Assembly: GCA_016938425.1 (NCBI GenBank)
Contig: JAFGUR010000142.1
Location: forward strand, 1-11,879
Origin: Fusobacteriaceae bacterium
Lineage (GTDB): Bacteria; Fusobacteriota; Fusobacteriia; Fusobacteriales; Fusobacteriaceae
Length of the DNA: 11,879 nucleotides
Direction of reading: 5' to 3'
Of the stretch, positions 5,726 to 11,879 are shown piece after piece. A program made the position numbers and the translations under genes. The notes below the pieces were generated by a model that saw only the letters and a program-made list of their open reading frames with translations, was not told the origin of the DNA and searched no databases. Numbering within the stretch: the stretch's first letter is position 1; each line of letters opens with the position of its first letter.

Positions 5726-6328
5726 GTGAATAAAAAAAAAGCTTTTACTCTAATGGAACTAATGGTTGCCATAGCAATTTTAGTAATATTTGTAGGGATG
5801 ATGGCACCGATGATAAAGAGTTTAACAGATTCAAATAAAAAAACACAAGATATGTCAGATTTGGATATAAATATTGGAAGAACAATAGATGTTTATAAAA
5901 GGGCTGTTAGAAGTTCTCAAGTTTTAGAAGGAGATAATTGGAGTGTAACAGGAACTGCAATATATTTAACAAACAGTATAACTGGAGATACAAAGGTTTT
6001 AACGACAACAGCAACAGCAATAGTAATTAATGTTCCCAAGCAAGTTTCAACAACTTCGAATTCTTTTGTTGATGAAAAGGTAATATTTTACTATGATTCA
6101 GCTAGTAGAAGGATAATGTTAAATTCAACAACAACAACAGGAGCAAGTGCAACAATAACAACATCTAATCCAGTAGAGTTAGTAAAAAATGTACAAGCAG
6201 CAACCTTTGGATATAGTAATAATGTTGTAACTATATATATGAGAATACAAACAGATAGAAATGATATAAATAGATTCAGGGAAATAAGAGATTCAGCTGT
6301 AACTAGAATCAATTTTGATAATGAATAA
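5726..6328 (+). CDS. Minor prepilin, PilW/GspJ-like, GTG start
   Basis: This 200-residue prepilin starts at GTG, 3 bases after the previous stop. GGGGTGAT at 5712-5719 is the ribosome binding site and lies inside the end of the preceding gene. The leader is MNKKKA, with cleavage after Ala6 and mature FTLMELMVAIAILVIFVGMM with Glu5. The globular region contains IYLTNSITGD, a central Thr-rich portion encoded by ACA/ACT runs, and a C-terminal part with FYYDSASRRIML and ELVKNVQAATFGYSNNVVTIYMRI, the beta-rich arrangement expected for GspJ/PilW proteins. A run of nine A (5732-5740) forms codons 3-5, a potential slippage site. Position two of three minor pilins supports the GspJ-like role in the tip complex. 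Confidence 0.84.
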   Translation: MNKKKAFTLMELMVAIAILVIFVGMMAPMIKSLTDSNKKTQDMSDLDINIGRTIDVYKRAVRSSQVLEGDNWSVTGTAIYLTNSITGDTKVLTTTATAIVINVPKQVSTTSNSFVDEKVIFYYDSASRRIMLNSTTTTGASATITTSNPVELVKNVQAATFGYSNNVVTIYMRIQTDRNDINRFREIRDSAVTRINFDNE

Positions 6329-6341
6329 GGAGAGATGATAA

Positions 6342-7139
6342 GTGAAAAAACAACAAGGTTCAGCTTTGATTTTAGCTATTTTATTACTTGCTTTTTTTAT
6401 GGCATTATCTCTTAATATGCTTACAATATCAAGAGCAAAAGCTCAAAGAGCAGGAGATGCTGTAATTGGGAATAAAGTATTATCTGATAGTGATTCTGCT
6501 TCTACTTTAGGCTATTATGAATATAACTTAGCTTTAGAATATGTTAAAAAAGGTTTTGTAACAACCACAACGTATTCTTTAACAGTTGGAGGAATTTTGT
6601 CTACAACAACATCAAATATAACGATTGAAGGAATTAGCTTGTCAAGCGATAGGGATTATTTTGGTTCTTATATAAACAAAAAGGGAACAGGTTTTGTTAC
6701 TGATGCTAATGCATTTTTACAAAGTGAAACAACAACAGGTAGTGGTAGCACATTAAAATTAGTTTCTAGAAATTGGAATGCAAATGCTGGTGGAGAGTTA
6801 AGAGACTTATGGTATAATGTAACAGGAACAAGTATTGGAGGTTATAAAATATTTTCATTACAAGCTAAGACGGGAGTAACTACTACAAGTGTAGTGTCAA
6901 ATGGGGCTTTAGTAGGGGCTACTAGTGTATTTAATACTAATGTATCTAGTGTTGTAGGGGATGTAATCACAGTGTATTCTAAAAATATTGTTTTTAATTC
7001 ATCGGATACAGCTATAAATGGAAATTCAACTTACGTTGTTTATGTAACAAGAAAATCAGTATTTAATGGAATTAAGTCTGAAAATCAGAGAATAGAATCA
7101 GATACTTTAGAAAGTATCGTGGTAGAATTGCAAAAATAA
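6342..7139 (+). CDS. Minor pilin-like protein, PilX/GspK-like, without Glu5
   Basis: This 265-residue protein starts at GTG, with AGGAGAG (6328-6334) 7 bases upstream. The leader is MKKQQG. After the expected cut at Gly6 the mature protein begins SALILAILLLAFFMALSLNML, with Leu where other pilins have Glu5. That is typical of GspK and PilX-like tip subunits, which have (S/A)AL(I/L) starts and lack Glu5. Such subunits are thought to cap the fibre because they cannot neutralise the N-terminal amine of a subunit above them. After the helix comes SRAKAQRAGD and a Ser/Thr/Gly/Asn-rich globular domain with several Thr clusters (TTTTYS, STTTSN, TTTGSGS). It is shorter than typical GspK and longer than many PilX proteins. 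It is the third of three minor pilin genes and the last before pilM. Confidence 0.8.
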   Translation: MKKQQGSALILAILLLAFFMALSLNMLTISRAKAQRAGDAVIGNKVLSDSDSASTLGYYEYNLALEYVKKGFVTTTTYSLTVGGILSTTTSNITIEGISLSSDRDYFGSYINKKGTGFVTDANAFLQSETTTGSGSTLKLVSRNWNANAGGELRDLWYNVTGTSIGGYKIFSLQAKTGVTTTSVVSNGALVGATSVFNTNVSSVVGDVITVYSKNIVFNSSDTAINGNSTYVVYVTRKSVFNGIKSENQRIESDTLESIVVELQK

Positions 7140-7171
7140 TTTTTTAATTTAAAATAAAATGGGAAATACAA

Positions 7172-7179
7172 GGGGTGAT
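7172..7179 (+). promoter_or_regulatory. Ribosome binding site that sets the pilM start at GTG 7186
   Basis: GGGGTGAT lies 6 bases before GTG 7186. The 17-base stretch 7172-7188 matches 5712-5728, the ribosome binding site and GTG start of the PilW/GspJ-like gene, at 15 positions. The alternative in-frame ATG at 7159 has only AT-rich sequence upstream and no Shine-Dalgarno, so GTG 7186 is preferred. Confidence 0.75.
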
Positions 7180-7185
7180 GACATA

Positions 7186-8268
7186 GTGTTAGATTTATTT
7201 AAAGAAAAAATCGAAGGCGCTATAGATATAGGTACAAGTAGTATTAAAGCTCTTAAATTAAAAAAATCAAAAATTGAATTATTTGATTTGAAAGAGCTAA
7301 AACATGGAACTATTGTTAATGGTGGTATTGAAGATTATTTGGAAGTTACAGAAGAATTGAAAGTTTTAATTAATAATTTGGACTTAAAAAATAAAGAAAT
7401 AGTTGTGTCTATCCCGATTCAAAATTTCTTTATAAAATTTTTTCAAATTATGGATGTTACAGAAAACGAAAGAAGAGTTTTAATTGAAAATGAATTAGAA
7501 GATTTGGTTCCTAATTTTAATCCTGAAGAGTTTGTAACTGATTATATGGATTTAGGTGAGTCTGATATAGTTTCTTCAGAATCAGAAGGAAATCAAATTA
7601 ATGTAATGGCAATGACAATACCTAAAAATAAAATTAATGAATTAGTTGAAATTCTAACGACATTAAAAGTAAAACCAGTTAGAATAGTACCTGATTTTGT
7701 TTCTATATTTAATCTTGTTCAAATGGAAAAAGAGTTTTTAGGTATAGAAGAAAATGAAAGTGTAATGATAGTTGATATAGGATCAGAATCAACTAAAATT
7801 TTCTTTGAAAGAGCTGGAGAGTTTAAATTTTATAGAATAGTTTCTTTGGGTGGAAATGATATAACTGCAATTCTTGAAAGGTATTATAACATAACTAGGG
7901 AAGCTGCTGAAGAAGAAAAGAAGAGATTGGAATTATTTAATGGAAAATTAAATGAAAATGAAAAAGAAGTATTTAAAGAAATAGAAGATTTAATTAATGA
8001 ATTGGAAGATTCTGTAAGAATATCTTCTGATTATTATAAAGCTCAAGAAAATGTTTCTGAAATAGATAGAATATTTTTAATGGGTGGTTCTGGATTATTG
8101 AAAGGTTTTTCTGAAATATTAGAAAAGAATTTTGATTTAGAAATTGAAAAAATTGATGCTACAAGATATTTTTCAAAAAATGTTGATTTAGATGACTTAG
8201 AAAATCATTCAATAGAGAGATTAGCAGCTCTAATTGGTAATGTGGTAACGGAGGTGAGCTTAAAGTGA
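7186..8268 (+). CDS. pilM: Type IV pilus assembly protein PilM (actin-like ATPase fold)
   Basis: This cytoplasmic protein of 360 residues from the preferred GTG (369 from ATG 7159) has an FtsA/actin-like fold. It binds the cytoplasmic N-terminus of PilN and links the alignment complex to the assembly machinery. Visible nucleotide-site motifs are phosphate-1 DIGTSSIK (14-21), phosphate-2 DIGSEST (197-203) and the adenosine motif MGGSGLLKG (299-307). The family-typical segments VSIP (74-77) and SLGGNDIT (220-227) are also present. Length agrees with PilM at about 350 residues. The start is chosen on the ribosome binding site, and the resulting N-terminus MLDLFKEKI flows directly into the first beta-strand. 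The stop overlaps the pilN start (GTGA), so the two are translationally coupled. The intact nucleotide-site motifs suggest it is a real ATP binder. T2SS operons instead carry GspL, a single protein equivalent to PilM plus PilN, so split M and N genes argue for T4P. Confidence 0.93.
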   Translation: MLDLFKEKIEGAIDIGTSSIKALKLKKSKIELFDLKELKHGTIVNGGIEDYLEVTEELKVLINNLDLKNKEIVVSIPIQNFFIKFFQIMDVTENERRVLIENELEDLVPNFNPEEFVTDYMDLGESDIVSSESEGNQINVMAMTIPKNKINELVEILTTLKVKPVRIVPDFVSIFNLVQMEKEFLGIEENESVMIVDIGSESTKIFFERAGEFKFYRIVSLGGNDITAILERYYNITREAAEEEKKRLELFNGKLNENEKEVFKEIEDLINELEDSVRISSDYYKAQENVSEIDRIFLMGGSGLLKGFSEILEKNFDLEIEKIDATRYFSKNVDLDDLENHSIERLAALIGNVVTEVSLK

Positions 8269-8825
8269 TTTTAGTTAATTTTTTATCACCAGAATATAGG
8301 CAAAAAATATTTATAAAAAAACTGGCACAAACAACAATGGTTGTAATATTAATTTTTTCAATGGTTTTATTAGGAATTAATTTTGTATTAAAAAATATAG
8401 TTTCTACAAAAGAAACTCAAAAATCTCAAATAATTAGTGATATAGAAACAATAAACGTTGAAATTAAGAGATTAGAAGAGGAAAATTCAAAAATTCCTAA
8501 TTTAGCTAACAAAATTAAAGTTTTAGATGATATATTAAATCAAAAAAAATATGGTTTTTCAGAAGTTCTGTTTAGATTAGTACAAAATGTTCCTAGTGGG
8601 ATATGGCTTGATACTCTAAGTTATGATGGGAAAACAATGATTTTGAAAGGATTTGCAAATAAGAGTAGAGGTCTTTCTGCTGAAAGAAATATGTTATCAT
8701 TTGAACAAAATTTAAGAGAGACAGCTTCCTATATTGATGTTGCCCCTGAATATGCAAAAGTAGTAGAGAAAGACGGAAATGAAATAAAAGAATTTAAAAT
8801 AACAATAACATTGGCAGATCAATAA
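8265..8825 (+). CDS. pilN: Type IV pilus alignment protein PilN
   Basis: This 186-residue bitopic inner-membrane protein has a short cytoplasmic tail, one membrane helix (about residues 23-43), a coiled-coil segment (about 48-90, with IKRLEEENSKIPNLANKIK), and a periplasmic ferredoxin-like domain. Within that domain, VPSGIWLDTLSYDGKTMILKG is the characteristic core of the PilN family. The N-terminus ILVNFLSPEYR corresponds to the INLLPxR motif that docks into PilM. The start is GTG 8265, overlapping the pilM stop by 4 bases, with a strong GGAGGTGA at 8250-8257 seven bases upstream. Length is typical. It should pair with the next gene product (PilO) through the membrane and coiled-coil segments. 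Confidence 0.92.
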   Translation: MILVNFLSPEYRQKIFIKKLAQTTMVVILIFSMVLLGINFVLKNIVSTKETQKSQIISDIETINVEIKRLEEENSKIPNLANKIKVLDDILNQKKYGFSEVLFRLVQNVPSGIWLDTLSYDGKTMILKGFANKSRGLSAERNMLSFEQNLRETASYIDVAPEYAKVVEKDGNEIKEFKITITLADQ

Positions 8826-8842
8826 TTAGGAAAAGAGGTGAA

Positions 8843-9532
8843 ATGATGGTATTATTTGGAAAAGAACTAAAGCTAGAAAGTGATTTTAATCCTAAAGAAG
8901 CAAAAATGTTTGCAGTTTTTATATCTGTTTTAGTTATTTTGGGATTGACATATGTCTTAGTGTATACACCGACAATGACTATTAAATCTTTAAATAATGA
9001 AATTGAAGTTAAAAATAAAGAAAAAGAAGCAGCATCAACTAATAAAAGTGAAGCAGAAAAAAAACTTGCAGATAGTCAAAGACTTTTTGAAGAACAAAAT
9101 GAAAATTATTTGAAGACTAAGGAAAAATTTGTTCAAGCAAGTGTAATTAATGATACAGGATTAAAAGATATGGTTGCACAAATAGCAGAAAAAGCTCAAG
9201 TAAAAATAGTTTCAACTGGAGCTCCAGAAGTAATAGAAGAAAATGAAGAGTTTATAAAAAAATATTTTCCATATGAAGTGGAAACAGATGTTAACCGTTT
9301 AGGAAGATTTTTATATTGGTTAGAAAATTCCAATCAATTAGTAACTTTTAAAGGAAGTCCATTAGAAGTTAAACTTGATCAAGCTGTACCAGGGTTAATA
9401 GTTGTTAAACTAAAAATAGGTGCTTACTTCAATTTGGGTAAAATGACAGATGATATTTTGTTTGATCAAACACAGTCTAATACTTCAGAAGGTGCCATTA
9501 ATACACAAACAGTAGAAGGTGGTAAACAATGA
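8843..9532 (+). CDS. pilO: Type IV pilus alignment protein PilO
   Basis: This protein of about 229 residues is encoded directly after pilN. It has a short cytoplasmic N-terminus, one membrane helix (about residues 22-43), a Lys/Glu-rich coiled coil (about 48-100) and a periplasmic domain. The segment FPYEVETDVNRLGRFLYWLENSNQLVTF is the recognisable PilO-type ferredoxin-like core, which carries out the partner contact with PilN. A Ser/Thr/Gln-rich tail (about 205-229) looks disordered. Two adjacent ATG codons exist (8843 and 8846). The ribosome binding site GAGGTGA ends only one or two bases before the first, so the second may be used, giving 228 residues. The stop overlaps the next gene as ATGA. 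Sequence conservation in PilO is low, so the call leans on architecture and gene order. Confidence 0.88.
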   Translation: MMVLFGKELKLESDFNPKEAKMFAVFISVLVILGLTYVLVYTPTMTIKSLNNEIEVKNKEKEAASTNKSEAEKKLADSQRLFEEQNENYLKTKEKFVQASVINDTGLKDMVAQIAEKAQVKIVSTGAPEVIEENEEFIKKYFPYEVETDVNRLGRFLYWLENSNQLVTFKGSPLEVKLDQAVPGLIVVKLKIGAYFNLGKMTDDILFDQTQSNTSEGAINTQTVEGGKQ

Positions 9533-9966
9533 TAAAAAAAATAGTTTTATTAATGTTTATTTTAACAATATCAATCTTTAGTGCTACAGGAAATGCAATT
9601 TTAGAGTTTGTAAGTTCTAGTAGTTATGCAGAAGGTGCTGAAAAATTTGATGGTAAAAAAGATATTTTTAAAGAAGTAATATATAAACCTAAAGCAATAG
9701 TGGTAGATACAAGTGTAGAGGAAAGTAAAGCTAGATTACAGTCAGTTTTTACTAGTACAATGACTACAATACAAGTAGGAAATAGCTGGTCAGCAGTTTT
9801 ATATTATAATGAGCCTAATGCAGGTAAAAAAAGATTAGTTATTTCTGGTGACACTTCTTTAGAAGTTGGAGGATTTACTTATAAATTGTCTCCAATAGCT
9901 AATGGTGTGACAATTAAAGATGTAAAAACAGGTAATTTATTCAAATTGGAAGTAAAGGGAAGGTGA
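9529..9966 (+). CDS. Exported protein at the PilP position, possible divergent PilP analogue
   Basis: This 145-residue protein has an N-terminal signal sequence (MIKKIVLLMFILTISIFSATGNA). The likely signal peptidase cut lies around Ser18-Ala23, placing the protein in the periplasm. It lies between pilO and pilQ, exactly where pilP sits in pilMNOPQ operons. PilP is normally an inner-membrane lipoprotein whose C-terminal beta domain binds the secretin N0 domain. Here no lipobox cysteine is present, and the protein contains no cysteine at all. The C-terminal part (about 85-145) is predicted beta-rich: WSAVLYYNEPNAGKKRLVISGD, then a glycine-containing turn, then VGGFTYKLSPIANGVTIKDVK, a pattern not unlike the PilP/GspC homology region. 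It overlaps pilO by 4 bases, with AAGGTGG at 9516-9522. I cannot confirm homology to PilP. The role as PilP-equivalent is inferred from location, export signal and size. Confidence 0.7.
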   Translation: MIKKIVLLMFILTISIFSATGNAILEFVSSSSYAEGAEKFDGKKDIFKEVIYKPKAIVVDTSVEESKARLQSVFTSTMTTIQVGNSWSAVLYYNEPNAGKKRLVISGDTSLEVGGFTYKLSPIANGVTIKDVKTGNLFKLEVKGR

Positions 9967-9974
9967 GTAGTTAG

Positions 9975-11645
9975 ATGAAAAAATTTATAAACAAAATGCT
10001 TTTAGTGGCTATGTTTTTCTCAATAACACTTGTAAGTTTTGGGGGACCAATTGAAGATAAGATAAACAAAATAGTATATTCTAAGGAATTAGATTTTAAA
10101 AATGTTCCTTTAGCAGATGTATTAAGTATTATAACAAAAACATCAGGAGTAACAATTGTCCCTGATGCCACTGTAGGAAATATAAATGTTGACATTTATT
10201 TTGGAAAAGGTCAAAGTTTAGGGGAAATAATTAGAACAATAAAATTAACTCATAATTTAACTTCAAGAGAATTGAATAATGTATTAATTTTAGGAAAAGA
10301 TTTAAATGGAGCAGCTGGTTTGCCTGGTACTATCTCAGGAAGAGTTATATCTAAAAAGACTGGTGAAGGTGTAGATGGTATAAAAGTATATATAGCTGGA
10401 GAAAAAGAAAGATTTAGCATAACTTCCATAGGTGGTTATTATTTAATAAAAAATATAGAACCAGGAACTTATATATTAAAAACAGAGGGTAAAGATTTTA
10501 AAGCAAGTGGTGCTATAATTGAAGTAAAAGGAAATGATGGTATAAAATCAGATATTACTTTATCTTATACTGATGCAGCTCTTGAAAAAATGGATGATAA
10601 AGATAGCTCTAAAGTTTCAGGAAATACAATTGGAAAAGTAAGAACAGAACAAGGTGCAGATAAATTTACAGAAAAAGTTCAATTAAAACATGCTATTGCT
10701 AATGAAGTTAAACAAGTCATAGATTCAGTAGTTGGAAAAGGAATTGAAGTTACTTCAGTTGAAAAGCAAAATATGTTAGTATTAAAAGGTGATGAAGGAA
10801 ATATTCAAACAGCTAAAAATCTTATTGCTGAATTAGATAAACCTATTAAACAAGTTAGAATAACAGCTCAAATATTAGATATTGCTAATAATTTGGCAGA
10901 TGAATTAGGAATTAATTGGGGAGCCGCAAATAGCGCAGCAAACTTATCAACTGCTTCAAATACTGATAATACGTTATTGACAGCATCAGGTGGAGTATTT
11001 GGAAGCTTAAATGGAATATTAAAACTTGCAACTAATATTGGAAGTGCAGGAGATGTAATTTCTGCATCAGTAAACTTATTACAAACAACAAGTGATATAG
11101 AAATATCAGCAAGACCAGCAGTTGTAACAATAAATGGAGAAACTGCAGAGTTAAATATAACAAATGAAGTTAAAATTGGAGATACAACAACAACAGATGA
11201 TGATGGAAATAAAACAACGGAGCCAACATTTAAAGAAGCTGGAACTAAATTAAAAGTAAAAGCAACAGTTAGAGATGGTGGAAATGAGAAAGATACAATA
11301 ATGTTAGAAATTACATCTGAATTAAGTGACTTTATAAGTAGTGGTGAAGGGGCAGCTCAAAAAAGTGTTGTAACTAATAAAGTTTCAGTTAAAGATGGTG
11401 GAACTATATTTATTGGTGGATTAAAAAGAATAAAAATGGATAAAAGTGAAAATAAAATTCCTTTCTTAGGAGATATCCCAGTATTTGGTAGATTATTTAA
11501 AAGTGAAGGATTATCAAATGAAAAAAGAGATGTTATTATTCAAATAAAAGCTGAAGTAGTTACAGAAGAGAATGCAAATAATGAAATAAATTCAGAAGGA
11601 TTTATGAGAAGTAAAACTAATTTACCAGAAACATTATTTAAATAA
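9975..11645 (+). CDS. pilQ: Type IV pilus outer-membrane secretin with an inserted carboxypeptidase-regulatory-like domain
   Basis: This 556-residue secretin forms the multimeric outer-membrane gate for the pilus. Regions in order are a signal peptide (about 1-22) and an N0/STN-like domain (about 36-108, beginning ELDFKNVPLADVLSIITKTSG). Next comes a beta domain of CarboxypepD_reg type (about 117-197) with the hallmarks GTISGRVISKKTGEGVDG and GGYYLIKNIEPGTY. A short acidic linker leads to one N1/KH-like NolW domain (about 231-289), then the secretin core (about 293-530). The core contains VRITAQILDIANNLADELGINW, VVTNKVSVKDGGTIFIGGL, and the membrane-side motif IPFLGDIPVFGRLF (495-508). It is shorter than proteobacterial PilQ, which usually has AMIN domains at the N-terminus. 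It follows the PilP-position gene by 8 bases with AGGTGAG at 9961-9967 and is the last gene before a terminator. Its outer-membrane pilotin is not in the window. Confidence 0.94.
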   Translation: MKKFINKMLLVAMFFSITLVSFGGPIEDKINKIVYSKELDFKNVPLADVLSIITKTSGVTIVPDATVGNINVDIYFGKGQSLGEIIRTIKLTHNLTSRELNNVLILGKDLNGAAGLPGTISGRVISKKTGEGVDGIKVYIAGEKERFSITSIGGYYLIKNIEPGTYILKTEGKDFKASGAIIEVKGNDGIKSDITLSYTDAALEKMDDKDSSKVSGNTIGKVRTEQGADKFTEKVQLKHAIANEVKQVIDSVVGKGIEVTSVEKQNMLVLKGDEGNIQTAKNLIAELDKPIKQVRITAQILDIANNLADELGINWGAANSAANLSTASNTDNTLLTASGGVFGSLNGILKLATNIGSAGDVISASVNLLQTTSDIEISARPAVVTINGETAELNITNEVKIGDTTTTDDDGNKTTEPTFKEAGTKLKVKATVRDGGNEKDTIMLEITSELSDFISSGEGAAQKSVVTNKVSVKDGGTIFIGGLKRIKMDKSENKIPFLGDIPVFGRLFKSEGLSNEKRDVIIQIKAEVVTEENANNEINSEGFMRSKTNLPETLFK

Positions 11646-11652
11646 AAATGAT

Positions 11653-11696
11653 AAAAAGAACTTATATTTCTAATTTTAGAAATAAAGTTCTTTTTT
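11653..11696 (+). terminator. Intrinsic terminator after pilQ
   Basis: A long hairpin begins 7 bases after the pilQ stop. The outer stem AAGAACTT (11656-11663) pairs with AAGTTCTT (11685-11692), and the inner stem ATTTCTA (11666-11672) pairs with TAGAAAT (11677-11683). There is a 4-base loop and a one- or two-base bulge between the stems. The 3' arm runs into TTTTTT (11691-11696), and A-runs on the 5' side extend the pairing, so it could work in both directions. It ends the pilD-pilQ unit. Confidence 0.85.
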
Positions 11697-11879
11697 AATT
11701 TCTATAAAATTGTATATTTTTTTATTAAAACTAGGATTCAAATTTTTTAAAATCAATAATTTTGTATTTTTCAGTAAATAAATGCTTTAAATGAAATAAG
11801 CTATATAGTTAATCAATAAAAGAAATAAAATAAAAAATTTCTTAAATTTAAGAATTATTTGAAAAATCTAGATAAATAA
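11697..11879. other. Gene-free AT-rich tail
   Basis: I see no credible gene, RNA or mobile element in these 183 bases. They contain many short A/T runs and a perfect 16-base palindrome (TTCTTAAATTTAAGAA, 11839-11854), which is weak evidence of anything in such AT-rich DNA. Confidence 0.6.

Noticed and set aside
7159..7185. ATG 7159 as the pilM start
   Set aside because: No ribosome binding site precedes it, and the extra nine residues are not PilM-like. GTG 7186 has GGGGTGAT at proper spacing, matching another gene start in the cluster.
11839..11854. Perfect 16-base palindrome TTCTTAAATTTAAGAA in the tail
   Set aside because: It is almost pure A/T with no T-run behind a stable stem on either strand. 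Such palindromes are expected by chance in this composition, so no operator or terminator is claimed.
1..11879. CRISPR arrays, insertion sequences, tRNA/rRNA genes, riboswitches or toxin-antitoxin genes
   Set aside because: I looked for repeated spacer-repeat units, transposase motifs, terminal inverted repeats and conserved RNA sequences on both strands and saw none. The window is almost fully occupied by one pilus gene cluster.

Overview
The window is a dense, single-direction gene cluster for a type IV pilus (T4P) or closely related type II secretion-like machine, from a bacterium with two membranes (it encodes an outer-membrane secretin). The DNA is very AT-rich, codons end mostly in A or T, arginine is nearly always AGA, and the proteins are rich in Lys, Ile, Asn and Glu. 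This fits a member of the Fusobacteriota (Fusobacterium-like), but the assignment is an inference from composition and gene style, not from a marker gene.

Layout: (1) positions 1-924 hold the 3' part of a pilC/gspF inner-membrane platform gene whose start lies outside the window. (2) Positions 934-3193 hold a tightly coupled trio: an ABC-transporter ATPase, an ABC-2-type permease, and a small membrane-anchored protein with TPR-like helices. (3) A 172-base spacer carries phased A-tracts and a near-consensus sigma-70 promoter that drives two tandem prepilin genes (3366-3821 and 3806-4246). The prepilin genes overlap by 16 bases, and the second starts at TTG. A strong intrinsic terminator closes this unit at about 4273. 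(4) From 4354 onward there is one long unit: prepilin peptidase pilD, three minor pilins (PilV/GspI-like, PilW/GspJ-like, PilX/GspK-like), then pilM, pilN, pilO, a PilP-position protein, and the secretin pilQ. An intrinsic terminator follows at 11653-11696. The last 180 or so bases hold no gene that I can see.

How they work together: PilD cleaves and methylates the prepilins. PilC, with an extension ATPase not in this window, polymerises them from the inner membrane. PilM/N/O and the PilP-position protein form the alignment complex through the periplasm. The PilQ secretin is the outer-membrane exit. The minor pilins probably form the priming tip. The ABC module probably serves the same machine, because its ATPase, permease and TPR protein set resembles the pilGHI genes of Myxococcus xanthus.

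The most interesting points are the ABC/TPR module inside a pilus cluster, the overlapping pilin genes with an overprinted leader peptide, the secretin with an inserted carboxypeptidase-regulatory-like beta domain, and the curved-DNA promoter architecture in front of the pilins. I see no mobile element, CRISPR array, tRNA or rRNA.
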